This document shows positions 18,800 to 28,822 of a stretch of 41,174 nucleotides of DNA, piece by piece. The number at the start of each line of letters is the position of its first letter. Within the stretch, counting starts at the first letter, position 1. The position numbers and the translations under genes were made by a program. Location: positions 1-41,174 of the forward strand of contig NZ_JAUJUJ010000006.1 in NCBI RefSeq assembly GCF_030711595.1, read 5' to 3'. The notes under the pieces are model-generated. The model saw only the letters and a list, made by a program, of their open reading frames with translations, was not told the DNA's origin and searched no databases. This stretch comes from Stenotrophomonas sp. YIM B06876 (GTDB lineage: Bacteria; Pseudomonadota; Gammaproteobacteria; Xanthomonadales; Xanthomonadaceae).

Positions 18800-19609
18800 A
18801 TGATGAAATCGGTTTTGACGGGTATCGCCACCGCATTGTTGCTGGTGGCTTGCGCTACGACGACCTCGCCGACCGGTCGCAAGCAGGTAGTGGGCGGTGT
18901 ATCGCAGCAGCAGCTGGACCAGCTCGGGGCACAGGCCTTCGCCGAAGCCAAGGCCAAGCAGACGGTGAGCCAGGACACTCGGCAGAACGCCTATGTGCAG
19001 TGCGTGGTCAATGCACTGGTGGCGCAGTTGCCCGCGCAGTACCGCACTGTCCGCTGGGAGACCGCGCTGTTTGTCGAAAAGGAGCCCAACGCGTTTGCCC
19101 TGCCGGGAGGCAAGGTCGGGGTGAATTCGGGCATCTTCAGCGTGGCCAAGAACCAGGATCAACTGGCCGCGGTGTTGGGTCACGAAATCGGCCACGTCAT
19201 CGCGCGCCACCACGAAGAACGCCTGACCCGGCAAATGGGCACCTCGAGCCTGTTGCAGGTGGCGGGTGCGCTGGCGGGCGCCGCCTACGGCGACACCGGC
19301 ACCAGTGTCGTCAACCAGTTTGGCGCACTCGGCGCGCAGGGGTTGATCCTGCTGCCCAATTCCCGCGAACAGGAAAGCGAGGCCGACATCGTCGGCCAGC
19401 GGCTGATGGCCGAGGCCGGTTTCGATCCGGCCCAGGCCATCAACCTGTGGCAGAACATGATGGCGGCCAGCGGCAGCCGTTCTCCGCAATGGCTTTCGAC
19501 CCACCCCGACCCTTCCAACCGCATCCGCGGATTGCAACGCGACCTGCCGGCATTGACCCCGGTGTACCAGCAGGCACGCCATGAAGGCCGCATCCCCCGT
19601 TGTGGATAG
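18800..19609 (+). CDS. lipoprotein M48 family metalloprotease
   Basis: A 269-residue zinc protease with a signal peptide and lipobox LVAC, lipidated Cys18, so it is anchored to a membrane facing the periplasm. HEIGH (128-132) is the zinc-binding helix and E192 in ESEAD the likely third ligand. The size and lipobox resemble E. coli LoiP and YcaL, which act in outer-membrane protein quality control; that role is inferred by family. Two ATG codons follow each other (18800, 18803) after AGGGGATC. It stands alone 62 nt after the CPBP gene on the same strand. Confidence 0.9.
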   Translation: MMKSVLTGIATALLLVACATTTSPTGRKQVVGGVSQQQLDQLGAQAFAEAKAKQTVSQDTRQNAYVQCVVNALVAQLPAQYRTVRWETALFVEKEPNAFALPGGKVGVNSGIFSVAKNQDQLAAVLGHEIGHVIARHHEERLTRQMGTSSLLQVAGALAGAAYGDTGTSVVNQFGALGAQGLILLPNSREQESEADIVGQRLMAEAGFDPAQAINLWQNMMAASGSRSPQWLSTHPDPSNRIRGLQRDLPALTPVYQQARHEGRIPRCG

Positions 19610-19737
19610 TGGTAAATGCTGCAAAGCAGCAACGGAAACGATTTCTCAGTCAACATATTTCTGATACGTTTGCCGGCTCTGTTTTGTACAGACCGTCCGT
19701 TTTCAGCACCGCCCTGGCGGTTCGACCGAGGTGAACC

Positions 19738-20931
19738 ATGATGATCCGCAGCCGTAAGCAAGCCGTGCTTTCCGTCCTTATCGCGACCCTGCTCGGTGGC
19801 GCCGTGGTTACCGATGCCGTCGCCCAGGCGCGTTCGGCCGACCGTGGCGAGCGTCGGGGCAACAAGGCCGGTGCCAAGGCCGAAGTGCTGTATCCGGAAG
19901 CGACCCGCGAAGAACCCAAGACCAAGGCGTCGGCCAAGATGAGCGGCAAGCTGCAGAAGCTGTTCGCCGCCTACAACAAGGACGACTACGCGACCACACG
20001 CACGCTGGCCGATGAAATCCTGGCCACCGAGGGCGCCAACGAATACGACAAGTCGGTCGCCGCGCAGCTGGCCTCGCAGGCCGCCTACAACCTGGATGAC
20101 ACCGCAGCGACCAAGCGGTACCTGGAGCAGGCGCTGCGGTTGAACGGTCTGGACAACAACGGCCATTACCAGGCGATGCTGATGCTGGCCCAGCTGCAGC
20201 TGCAGGACGAACAGTACCCCGAGGGCCTGGCTACCCTGGACAAGTATTTTGCCGAGTCCAAGTCGCACAAGGCCGAAGAGCTGATCATCAAGGGCCAGGC
20301 GCTGTACCAGATGGAGCGCTACGCCGACGCGATCCCGGTGCTGAAACAGGCCATCGCCGCGTCCAGCGAGCCGAAGGACAACTGGAACCAGCTGTTGATG
20401 GCGTCCTATGCCGAAGCCGGCCAGACCGGTGAGGCGGTGAAGGAAGCCGAGGCGCTGGCGGCAAAGAACCCGGGCGACAAGAAGGCCCAGCTCAACCTTG
20501 CCAGCATGTACATGCAGGCTGACCAGATGGACAAGGCCGCCGCGGTGATGGACAAGCTGCGCAGCAGCGGCCAGCTCACTGAAGAGCGCGAATACAAGCA
20601 GTTGTATTCGATCTACGCCAACACCGAGAACAAGGAAAAGGACGTCATTGCGGTGATCAACGAGGGCCTGGCAAAGGGCATCCTCAAGCCGGACTACCAG
20701 GTCTACCTGGCGCTGGCGCAGTCGTACTACTACACCGACAACATTCCCAAGGCGATCGAAGCGTGGCAGAAGGCCGCGCCGCTTTCCAAGGATGGTGAGA
20801 CGTACCTGAATCTGGCACGTGTGTTGCATTCGGAAGGACGCATTGCCGAGGCCAAGCAGGCCGCCCAGCAGGCGTTGGCCAAAGGCATCAAACGCCCGGA
20901 AGAAGCGAAGAAAATCATCAACCTGAAGTAA
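19738..20931 (+). CDS. tetratricopeptide-repeat protein upstream of tonB
   Basis: A 397-residue exported protein with a signal peptide cleaved near AVAQA (about residue 30), a basic linker, then helical repeats from about residue 70 to the end. TPR-like units are seen around YLEQALRLNG, AIPVLKQAI, EAVKEAEALAAKNPGDKKAQLNLASMY (split over two helices) and AIEAWQKAA. TPR proteins accompany TonB systems in several gammaproteobacteria (TtpC-type), so a periplasmic accessory role in TonB energy transduction is plausible. It ends 146 nt before tonB on the same strand. Confidence 0.85.
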   Translation: MMIRSRKQAVLSVLIATLLGGAVVTDAVAQARSADRGERRGNKAGAKAEVLYPEATREEPKTKASAKMSGKLQKLFAAYNKDDYATTRTLADEILATEGANEYDKSVAAQLASQAAYNLDDTAATKRYLEQALRLNGLDNNGHYQAMLMLAQLQLQDEQYPEGLATLDKYFAESKSHKAEELIIKGQALYQMERYADAIPVLKQAIAASSEPKDNWNQLLMASYAEAGQTGEAVKEAEALAAKNPGDKKAQLNLASMYMQADQMDKAAAVMDKLRSSGQLTEEREYKQLYSIYANTENKEKDVIAVINEGLAKGILKPDYQVYLALAQSYYYTDNIPKAIEAWQKAAPLSKDGETYLNLARVLHSEGRIAEAKQAAQQALAKGIKRPEEAKKIINLK

Positions 20932-21004
20932 GCAGGAATAACGCCTGAACAGCTGTGCTGATGATGCGCAGCCGGTCAGGATTGGTATAAGCTTGGAGGT
21001 TCCT

Positions 21005-21052
21005 GCGGTGTCATGCACCGCTGAATCAGGATCGGCAGAACCGCGCCGATCC
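21005..21052 (+). repeat. two adjacent hairpins in the tonB leader
   Basis: GCGGTG (21005-21010) with CACCGC (21016-21021), then the perfect 8-bp pair GGATCGGC (21029-21036) and GCCGATCC (21045-21052). They lie between the TPR gene and tonB without a T run. A TATAAG at 20986-20991 could be a -10. Possible mRNA processing or attenuation site; no family recognised. Confidence 0.45.
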
Positions 21053-21077
21053 GGCCCCACTAACGAGTTCTTGGCGC

Positions 21078-21749
<672 letters not shown>

Positions 21750-21836
21750 TCCCCGCGGCGGCCCGCCGGGCCGCTCTCCGGGAACCAGCGGTTCTAGCAA
21801 TACCCTTTATCACCACACACAACAAAGGTAAGCGTC

Positions 21837-22589
21837 ATGCTGCAGGAAATTTTCATCGCCGCTGCTGCCGGGGGCAACGCAAACAACGCGCTCTCGCAGA
21901 TGGGCTTCGAGCATCTGATCCACGAAATGACCTCCCAGCCGGGCGATTTCGCCGTTTCCTGGGTCGTTCTCCTCACCCTGATCGTGATGTCGGCCATGTC
22001 CTGGTACTGGACCGTCATCAACATTTTCCGTTCCACCCGCCTGAAGTCGGCTGCGGACCGCGTACCGAGCCTGTTCTGGGACACCCCGAACGCGCAGGAC
22101 GCCATCCGTGCCATGGAAGAGCAGCCGGCATCGGAGCCGTTCTCCAAGATCGCCCTGGACGCCGCCCAGGCCGCCGCCCATCACCAGCGTTCTGAAACCG
22201 CCGGTGCCGGTGAAAGCCTGAGCCGTTCGGAGTTCGTCGATCGCGCCCTGCGCCAGGCCGTGACCCGCGAGAGCAACAAGCTGCAGTCGGGCATGACCCT
22301 GCTGGCCACCGTCGGTGCGACCGCGCCGTTCGTCGGTCTGCTCGGTACCGTCTGGGGCATCTATGGTGCGCTGATCAAGATCGGTGCGACCGGTTCGGCC
22401 TCGATCGACGCCGTTGCCGGCCCGGTGGGTGAAGCCCTGATCATGACCGCGATCGGTCTGTTCGTTGCGATCCCGGCCGTGTTCGCCTTCAACTTCTTCA
22501 GCAAGATCAACAGCGCCACGATCAGCCGTTTCGATACGTTCGCTCACGATCTGCATGACTTCTTCGCTACCGGTTCGCGCGTTCGCTAA
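21837..22589 (+). CDS. exbB: ExbB, TonB-system proton channel subunit
   Basis: MotA/TolQ/ExbB proton-channel family, 250 residues, inner membrane. Three hydrophobic segments: WVVLLTLIVMSAMSWYW (about 42-58), TLLATVGATAPFVGLLGTVWGIYG (split here as the conserved second helix around 155-178) and ALIMTAIGLFVAIPAVFAFNFF (about 200-222). The GLLGTVWGI and AIPA motifs are family hallmarks. AAAGG precedes the ATG. Part of tonB-exbB-exbD1-exbD2. Confidence 0.95.
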   Translation: MLQEIFIAAAAGGNANNALSQMGFEHLIHEMTSQPGDFAVSWVVLLTLIVMSAMSWYWTVINIFRSTRLKSAADRVPSLFWDTPNAQDAIRAMEEQPASEPFSKIALDAAQAAAHHQRSETAGAGESLSRSEFVDRALRQAVTRESNKLQSGMTLLATVGATAPFVGLLGTVWGIYGALIKIGATGSASIDAVAGPVGEALIMTAIGLFVAIPAVFAFNFFSKINSATISRFDTFAHDLHDFFATGSRVR

Positions 22590-22635
22590 TCCGGCAAGCC
22601 GAGCAGTCCTCGCAACGATATAGACGGAGCCCGTT

Positions 22636-23061
<426 letters not shown>

Positions 23062-23064
23062 GAC

Positions 23065-23475
23065 ATGGCTTTCAGTAGCGGTGGTAACAGAGGCCCAATG
23101 GCCGACATCAACGTCACGCCCCTCGTGGACGTGATGCTGGTGCTGCTGATCATCTTTATCGTGACCGCGCCGATCATGACCTATCCGATCGCCGTGGATC
23201 TGCCGCAGCGGGTCATCAACCCGCCGCCGCAGTTGCGGGAGCCGCCGCCGCCGATCGAGTTGAAGGTCGACGCCAGCAACCAGGTGTACTGGAACAACAG
23301 CCCGGTTGCCGTGGCCGAGTTGCAGCAGCGGATGGAAGAGGAAGTACAGCGCGATCCGACCAACCAGCCGGAACTGCGCATCGATGCCAATCCCGATTCC
23401 GAGTACGAGGTGATGGCCAAGATTCTGGCCGCCGCCAAGAACGCGCAGATGAAGAAGATCGGCTTCCAGCAATAA
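23065..23475 (+). CDS. exbD2: ExbD2, second TonB-system subunit
   Basis: Second ExbD/TolR protein, 136 residues, beginning 3 nt after exbD1. Asp22 and the membrane helix are conserved; the periplasmic part ([24 protein letters not shown], given as two motifs QRVINPPP and [12 protein letters not shown]) differs from ExbD1. In Xanthomonas campestris a second exbD in this operon is dispensable for iron uptake but needed for plant-related responses; whether that holds here is not shown. A terminator follows. Confidence 0.94.
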   Translation: MAFSSGGNRGPMADINVTPLVDVMLVLLIIFIVTAPIMTYPIAVDLPQRVINPPPQLREPPPPIELKVDASNQVYWNNSPVAVAELQQRMEEEVQRDPTNQPELRIDANPDSEYEVMAKILAAAKNAQMKKIGFQQ

Positions 23476-23500
23476 GCACCATCAAGTCATGACGCGACTG

Positions 23501-23534
23501 GAAAAGCGCTCCCGGCAACGGGGGCGTTTTTTTT
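23501..23534 (+). terminator. intrinsic terminator of the tonB-exb operon
   Basis: AAAGCGCTCCCG, GCAA loop, CGGGGGCG with one bulge, followed by eight T (23527-23534). It lies 26 nt after the exbD2 stop. Confidence 0.8.
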
Positions 23535-23536
23535 GT

Positions 23537-23545
23537 TTATCCACA
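23537..23545 (+). other. perfect DnaA box after the tonB-exb terminator
   Basis: TTATCCACA immediately downstream of the exbD2 terminator, in non-coding DNA. Confidence 0.35.
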
Positions 23546-23919
23546 GGTGTCAATGCCGGTGTCCGTGCAGCTGCGGATCGGTGGGGCCGTCGGACCGCCG
23601 CCTGGCGTGTTTGCCGCTTGACGGCGCGCGGTGCTGCGCCGGATCGCAGCCGGCGGCAAGGCTGACTGGCGATGCGCCGACCGCGGCGACAAGGCTCCGT
23701 AACCTGCCACTGTGTGGCGGCCGTGGTGCCGGCCGCAGGCGGCGGAGAAGCGATATTTCCCCTGTCGCCAGGATCGCCCGGCCACGCGCCGCAAAAGATC
23801 CGCTTCAGCGGGAGGCGGGCATCCTCCGGCCGCGGGTGCGGGCAGGCCGGCGGCCGCCGGCCTTTGCGCTCGCGCAGGGAAAGAAAAGATGCCGGGAAAA
23901 CAGCACACAGATTGGTGCG

Positions 23920-23940
23920 GCCGGGGCCCCTGCCCGGCCG
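23920..23940 (-). terminator. possible pdxJ terminator hairpin
   Basis: Perfect 7-bp stem GGCCGGG (23920-23926) with CCCGGCC (23934-23940), 7-nt loop, about 10 nt past the pdxJ stop. The expected T run is missing; a short T-rich stretch comes only about 20 nt later. Confidence 0.4.
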
Positions 23941-23949
23941 GTACGCCGC

Positions 23950-24705
23950 TCAGCGCGCCTGCGCGATGACCGCCAGATACGCGGCCACGGTGGCCTCGAG
24001 CCCGGCGTACAACGCCTCGCTGATCAGGGCATGGCCAATGGAGACTTCCAGTACCGCCGGCACCGTGGCGAGGAACTGGCCCAGGTTGGCGTGTGACAGG
24101 TCATGCCCGGCATTGACGCCCAGGCCTGCGGCCTGCGCGCGGCGTGCGGCGCCGGCGAACAGCGCCAAGGCGGCCTGCGGCTGCCCGCGCAGATGGGCCT
24201 CGGCATAGGGCCCGGTATACAGCTCGATGCGATCGGCACCGAGCGCGGCGGCTTCTTCGAGGGCCGGATTGCCGGCATCGACGAACAGGCTGACCCGGCA
24301 GCCATAGGATGTGAGTTCGGCAATCAACGGGCGCAGGCGCGCGCCGTCGCGGGTGAAGTCGAAGCCGTGGTCGGAGGTGAGTTGGCCGTCGGTATCCGGC
24401 ACCAGCGTCGCCTGTGCCGGGCGGGTCTGCGCGCACAACGGCAGCAGCCCGGGATAGCCGGGGCGCGGCGGCGCGAAAGGATTGCCCTCGATATTGAATT
24501 CCACGCCGTGCTGTTGCGTCAGCGTCGACAACGCCAGCACGTCCTCGGCATGGATATGGCGCCGGTCCGGGCGCGGGTGCACGGTGATGCCATGGGCGCC
24601 GGCGCGCAGGCAGGTGGCCGCCGCCTGCAGCACATCCGGATCCTGGCCGCCGCGCGAATTGCGCAGCACCGCGATCTTGTTGACGTTGACACTGAGCCGG
24701 GTCAT
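23950..24705 (-). CDS. pdxJ: pyridoxine 5'-phosphate synthase
   Basis: Condenses 1-deoxyxylulose-5-phosphate with 3-amino-1-hydroxyacetone phosphate to pyridoxine 5'-phosphate, the last ring-forming step of DXP-dependent vitamin B6 synthesis. The 251-residue TIM barrel starts [20 protein letters not shown] and has [30 protein letters not shown] and LGVNAGHDL, all family motifs with catalytic His and Glu residues. Its ATG overlaps the stop of the small membrane protein upstream (ATGA), implying coupling. pdxA is not in the window. Confidence 0.97.
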   Translation of the reverse strand: MTRLSVNVNKIAVLRNSRGGQDPDVLQAAATCLRAGAHGITVHPRPDRRHIHAEDVLALSTLTQQHGVEFNIEGNPFAPPRPGYPGLLPLCAQTRPAQATLVPDTDGQLTSDHGFDFTRDGARLRPLIAELTSYGCRVSLFVDAGNPALEEAAALGADRIELYTGPYAEAHLRGQPQAALALFAGAARRAQAAGLGVNAGHDLSHANLGQFLATVPAVLEVSIGHALISEALYAGLEATVAAYLAVIAQAR

Positions 24706-24968
24706 CGCGGTTCCCCGGGCGGCGCCGCGGCGGAGGTTTCCGTCGCCGTGTCCGGACGCAGCTGCTCACGCAGGCGCTGCAGTTCGGCCGGATGCAGCGC
24801 GCGCGGCGCATCGGCGACAGTGCCGAATCTGCTCACATACAGGCCTTTTATCCACAACAGGAAGAAAGCCAGCGCCGTCAGCAGCGCGAGAACCAGCAGC
24901 CACAGCTGCGGGGTGGAAATGGCGAGCATGAAAGCGCCAATGGCAAGCAGCAGGAACAGCCAGTACAT
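24702..24968 (-). CDS. small two-helix membrane protein coupled to pdxJ
   Basis: An 88-residue protein with two closely spaced hydrophobic segments (about 1-19 and 21-41), then a soluble tail (about 45-88) with charged and Pro/Ala-rich parts. Its stop overlaps the pdxJ start, so both are probably one transcript. High GC in third codon positions supports translation. I do not recognise the family and there is no evident link to vitamin B6. Confidence 0.7.
   Translation of the reverse strand: MYWLFLLLAIGAFMLAISTPQLWLLVLALLTALAFFLLWIKGLYVSRFGTVADAPRALHPAELQRLREQLRPDTATETSAAAPPGEPR
24848..24856 (+). other. perfect DnaA box inside the small membrane protein gene
   Basis: TTATCCACA on the plus strand, within coding sequence. 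Confidence 0.3.
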
Positions 24969-25052
24969 GACGATCTCCGGAAGGACCCGCGCAGTGTAGC
25001 GTCGTGGCCGGTGCCGGTTCCACGGGCCATCGCCGCGGCCACGGCTGGCGTG

Positions 25053-26513
25053 CTACAGCAGCGGCGAGGCCAGCCGTGCGAACGCTTCGGGCAGGCGGTG
25101 GCGCCACAGCGAACGCTGCCGCTGCTGTTGCACCGGCGTGGCGGTGGCGAATTCGGCCACCAGCAATGCTTCCAGTTCGGTGGTCAGGCGGCGGTCGTCG
25201 AACATCATCGACAACTCGAAATTGAGGCGGAAGCTGCGGTGATCGAAGTTGGCGCTGCCGACGATGCACAGCGCGTCGTCGGCGATCAGCGCCTTGGTGT
25301 GCAGCATGCGCGGGCCGTATTCGTAGATTTTCACCCCGGCCTGCAGCAGCTCGTCGAAGTAGGAGCGCGCCGCCAGCGTGACCAGCCGTGAATCGCTGTG
25401 GCGCGGAATCAACAGCCGGGTATCCAGACCGCCCAGCGCGGCCGAGGTCAGCGCCATGCGCGCCGCCTCGCCGGGCACGAAATACGGGGTCACCAACCAC
25501 ACCCGCCGTTGCGCTTCATGGATGGCGGCCACATGCATGCGGTGGATCGCCTCCCAGGATGAGTCCGGTCCGGACACCAGCACCTGGGCCTGGATCGAAC
25601 CATCGCTGCGGGCGGGATGGACCAGCGGGAACAGGTCGTCGCGGTCGAACTGCGCCGGCGCCTGTCCGCTGGCGTAGATCCAGTCCTCGACAAACACCAG
25701 CTGCAGGCTGCGCACCACATGGCCTTGCACCCGCATGTGCAGGTCGCGGTAGGCATCGGCGTGGCGGCGCTCGTCCTGCGCGTCGGTGATGTTGATCCCG
25801 CCGGTAAAGGCCAGCGCGCCATCGATCACCACTAGCTTGCGGTGCGTGCGCAGGTTCAACCACGGCCGCTTGAACGGTTTGAGCAGCTGGCTGGGATGGA
25901 ACCACACCACCTCGGCGCCGGCATCGCGCAACGGCTGCAGGAAATGCCGGCGCAAGCGTGAGGAGCCCACCGCGTCGAGCAGCAGGCGGATCCTGACCCC
26001 GGCCCGGGCGCGTTCGACCAGCGCATCGCGCAGCGCGGTGCCGGTGTGGTCGGGTTCGAAAATGTAGTACTGCAGATGCACATGCCGCCGCGCCTGCGCC
26101 ACCGCGGCGAGGATGGCCGCATAGGTGGCGGCGCCGTCCACCAGCCAGTCGACCGCGGTGGCCGAACTGGGCGCCAGCCCGGTGGTGGCCTGGCCGATAC
26201 GCGACAGCTCGGCGCACTCCGCATCGGGCGGACAGACGGCGCTGTACTGCTCCATTCCCGACCGCGAGCGGCCGCGGCGCAGGCGCTGCCGGGTGATCTT
26301 CTGCGGCCCCAGCAGATAGAAGATGAACAGGCCGATATAGGGCAGTGCCGCCAGTGACAGGATCCAGCTGAGCGTGGCGACCGGCTCGCGCTTCTGCAGC
26401 ACGATGTAACCGGTCAACCAGGCCAGATAGACCACATAGGTGGCAGCCAGCAGCTGGCCCAGATGCGGAACGCTGTCCAGCCACTGCCAGGCGATCTCGA
26501 AAGTTTCATGCAT
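25053..26513 (-). CDS. cls: cardiolipin synthase
   Basis: Makes cardiolipin from phosphatidylglycerol at the inner membrane. The 486 residues match ClsA-type enzymes: two N-terminal membrane segments (about 15-65) and two phospholipase-D HKD motifs, H224-x-K226 with D231 (HRKLVVID) and H405-x-K407 with D412 (HTKALIAD), each followed by the conserved Gly/Asn stretch (GGINITD, GSANFDHRSF). It lies 84 nt downstream, in transcription order, of no other gene on its strand; the pdxJ pair follows and may share the transcript. Confidence 0.95.
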   Translation of the reverse strand: MHETFEIAWQWLDSVPHLGQLLAATYVVYLAWLTGYIVLQKREPVATLSWILSLAALPYIGLFIFYLLGPQKITRQRLRRGRSRSGMEQYSAVCPPDAECAELSRIGQATTGLAPSSATAVDWLVDGAATYAAILAAVAQARRHVHLQYYIFEPDHTGTALRDALVERARAGVRIRLLLDAVGSSRLRRHFLQPLRDAGAEVVWFHPSQLLKPFKRPWLNLRTHRKLVVIDGALAFTGGINITDAQDERRHADAYRDLHMRVQGHVVRSLQLVFVEDWIYASGQAPAQFDRDDLFPLVHPARSDGSIQAQVLVSGPDSSWEAIHRMHVAAIHEAQRRVWLVTPYFVPGEAARMALTSAALGGLDTRLLIPRHSDSRLVTLAARSYFDELLQAGVKIYEYGPRMLHTKALIADDALCIVGSANFDHRSFRLNFELSMMFDDRRLTTELEALLVAEFATATPVQQQRQRSLWRHRLPEAFARLASPLL

Positions 26514-26825
26514 GGCGGGATTCTAGGGGAGTGGGCCCCGCCGCGCGTGGCATTCGCGAAGGCGCCGGTGGGGCTGCACCGCCACCCTCACCCGGCTGGC
26601 CCCGCACGCCGGCGACCACAGTGGCCCCGGCCTTCCACCGGAGCCGGCTGACGCGACGGGCGCCGGTGCGATGGCATCGCTCCCCCGTCGCTACCGCCCG
26701 CTGTGACGCTCGGCGCCGGCATGGGCGCCCCCGCGGTGATCCAGTCCGGAAGCCGCTGCTGAAGCCTTCAGTTTTCCGAGGCCGCTGTCGCGGCCGGTGC
26801 GACGTTCGCGGCGTAGCCTAAGAAA
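26514..26825. other. 312-bp divergent gap between cls and the radical SAM gene
   Basis: The promoters of both flanking genes should lie here, but I cannot identify convincing -35/-10 pairs. No gene, terminator or repeat of note was found; the stretch is uniformly GC-rich. Confidence 0.4.
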
Positions 26826-27917
26826 ATGACGACGGCAATCAAGGGACGTGGCGCGACCGGCTCAATGCCCGGCCGCTTCGAGGTCACCACCGCCGAGGCG
26901 GTGGACGACGGCTGGCTGCAGGACGCGAGCGAGGAATTCGCCGCGCCGCGGCTGCGCACGCAGGTCCGCGCGGAAACCGCGCGCAGCATCATCAGCCGCA
27001 ACCGCTCGCCGGATGTCGGCTTCAACCAGTCGGTCAATCCGTACCGTGGCTGCGAGCACGGCTGCTCGTACTGTTTTGCGCGGCCCACGCATGCGTATCT
27101 GAACCTGTCGCCGGGGCTGGATTTCGAAACAAAAATCTTCGCCAAGACCAATGCCGCCGAGCTGCTGCGCCAGGAACTGGCCCGGCCCGGTTACGTGCCG
27201 CAGCCCATCGCGCTGGGCATCAACACCGATGCCTACCAGCCGATTGAACGCACGCTCGGCCTCACCCGGCAGCTGATCGAAGTGATGGCCCAGACCCGGC
27301 ATCCGTTCTCGCTGATCACCAAGAACGCGCTGGTCGAACGCGACATCGACCTGCTGGCGCCACTGGCCGCGCAGCAGCTGGTCAGCGTGCATTTTTCGGT
27401 GACCTCGCTCGATCCACACCTGTCGGCCCGACTCGAACCGCGCGCCTCGGCACCGCATGCGCGGCTGCGGGCGATGCGGCGTTTGAGCCAGGCCGGTATT
27501 CCGGTCGGGGTGATGGTGGCGCCGGTGATTCCGTGGATCAACGATGCCGAACTGGAAGCGGTGCTGGAGGCCGCGCGCGATGCCGGTGCAGCGACGGCCG
27601 GTTACGTGCTGCTGCGGCTGCCGCACGAAGTGGCCCCGCTGTTCCGCGACTGGCTGCAGGCCCATCACCCGCAGCGCGCCGCGCATGTGATGAGCACCAT
27701 CAACCAGCTGCGCGGCGGCAAGGATTACGACGCGGCCTTCGGCAGCCGCATGCGCGGCAAAGGCGTGTATGCCGATCTGCTGTCGCGGCGCTTCGCGCTG
27801 GCCAGCAAGCGGCTGGGGTTTGCCGCATCCCGCAGCCAATGGCCGGCATTGGATTGCAGCCGCTTCGTGCCCCCGCCCCCGCCGCGCAAGCCGTCGCCGC
27901 AGGGCGAGCTGTTCTGA
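26826..27917 (+). CDS. PA0069-type radical SAM protein
   Basis: A 363-residue radical SAM enzyme with the cluster-binding motif CEHGCSYC (C76, C80, C83), embedded in the family signature SVNPYRGCEHGCSYCFARPTH (split: SVNPYRG and CEHGCSYC). Later blocks, GINTDAYQPIE, LITKNALVERDIDLL and VHFSVTSLD, match the spore-photoproduct-lyase-like group annotated as PA0069 family. The reaction is unknown. The N-terminal 30 residues contain KGRGA, also typical. It has no same-strand partner. Confidence 0.9.
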   Translation: MTTAIKGRGATGSMPGRFEVTTAEAVDDGWLQDASEEFAAPRLRTQVRAETARSIISRNRSPDVGFNQSVNPYRGCEHGCSYCFARPTHAYLNLSPGLDFETKIFAKTNAAELLRQELARPGYVPQPIALGINTDAYQPIERTLGLTRQLIEVMAQTRHPFSLITKNALVERDIDLLAPLAAQQLVSVHFSVTSLDPHLSARLEPRASAPHARLRAMRRLSQAGIPVGVMVAPVIPWINDAELEAVLEAARDAGAATAGYVLLRLPHEVAPLFRDWLQAHHPQRAAHVMSTINQLRGGKDYDAAFGSRMRGKGVYADLLSRRFALASKRLGFAASRSQWPALDCSRFVPPPPPRKPSPQGELF

Positions 27918-28179
27918 TCCGGCGGTCTTTGCCCCGCCCTTGCGGGCCTGTGGACAAGCTTGCGGCAGCGCCCTCGCGGCGCGGATGGCTGCTGCGGCCG
28001 GCGGGCGCAACGGGTGGCGCAGCCCGCGATCCGGGCGGGTTCCCTCCGTCCTGCGCCGGGGCCGATGCGAAAGATCACCGGCCGGCGCGTGTGCCGTAAG
28101 GATTGCCGGGAACCGGTTTGCGGCAACCGGTCGCCAGGACCGGTGTTACCGCACCCTCAATGGGCCGCGGCGCGCCGGA

Positions 28180-28728
28180 TCAACGGCACCACTGGCTTTC
28201 GCAGGGGACCCCGTCGCCATTGCCGTCCATCTGCGTATTTGGACAGTTGCCGATGAACCAGGTGGCTTCCGCGCACGAGGTCATCTGCGCGCAACGGGTG
28301 CGCCCATCGCAACGATAGGTGGCGTCCGGGACCTGGCGGGCCGCCGGCAATCCGGCGGAGGTGGCCGCTGCCGGTTGCCACGCGGGCCGGGTCGGCCAGC
28401 GCTGCACCAGCAATGCGGCGGCAATGGCGACCAATGCCGCGGCGGTCAGCCAGGACGTGACTGGAAACGGGCGTCGCCGTGGTGTTGCACGCCGCGGTGG
28501 TCGGGGGGATGGTGCACGGGCCGCGCCGGTGCGTTGCACGTTGATGCCGCGCGGTTTTTCCGCCGTGGCATCGATCTCGAACGAGATCAGCTCACCGACC
28601 TGCGGCAGCGGCCCGCCGCGGGGGAACGCCGAGATATGGATGAAAAGCCCGGTGTCCTTGCCGGCGGGGCGGACGAAGCCGAAGCCGCGATCCCCATTCC
28701 AGCTCACGACGGTGCCATGGATGCGCAT
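28180..28728 (-). CDS. cold-shock domain, membrane helix and excalibur domain fusion
   Basis: A 182-residue three-part protein. Residues 1-66 form a cold-shock nucleic-acid-binding domain with RNP1-like GFGFV (15-19) and RNP2-like LFIHI (28-32). A basic Pro/Arg linker (69-90) leads to one membrane helix (about 92-108). The C-terminal part (137-182) is excalibur-like, with the calcium-loop motif DGNGDGVPCE (D168, N170, D172, E177) and six cysteines. By the positive-inside rule the cold-shock domain is cytoplasmic and the excalibur domain periplasmic. The ATG at 28728 starts the domain exactly; the frame is open upstream without homology. Role unknown. It is 94 nt downstream of fbp on the same strand. 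Confidence 0.85.
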   Translation of the reverse strand: MRIHGTVVSWNGDRGFGFVRPAGKDTGLFIHISAFPRGGPLPQVGELISFEIDATAEKPRGINVQRTGAARAPSPRPPRRATPRRRPFPVTSWLTAAALVAIAAALLVQRWPTRPAWQPAAATSAGLPAARQVPDATYRCDGRTRCAQMTSCAEATWFIGNCPNTQMDGNGDGVPCESQWCR

Positions 28729-28822
28729 CGGACCTGTCCGTAGTCGGTCGGGTACCGCCGAAGCGGCGACAACGCTGTGACCGGAAGCGTTGTCGCCGGA
28801 TGTCCGGGCTGCTTTCCGCTGC

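Larger units (their letters stand above)
23535..23949. other. gene-free gap between exbD2 and pdxJ
   Basis: The two flanking genes converge and I find no supportable gene. The gap holds a perfect DnaA box (23537-23545), a perfect 20-bp palindrome (23844-23863, centre GGCC) and a GC-rich hairpin next to the pdxJ stop (23920-23940). Confidence 0.5.
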
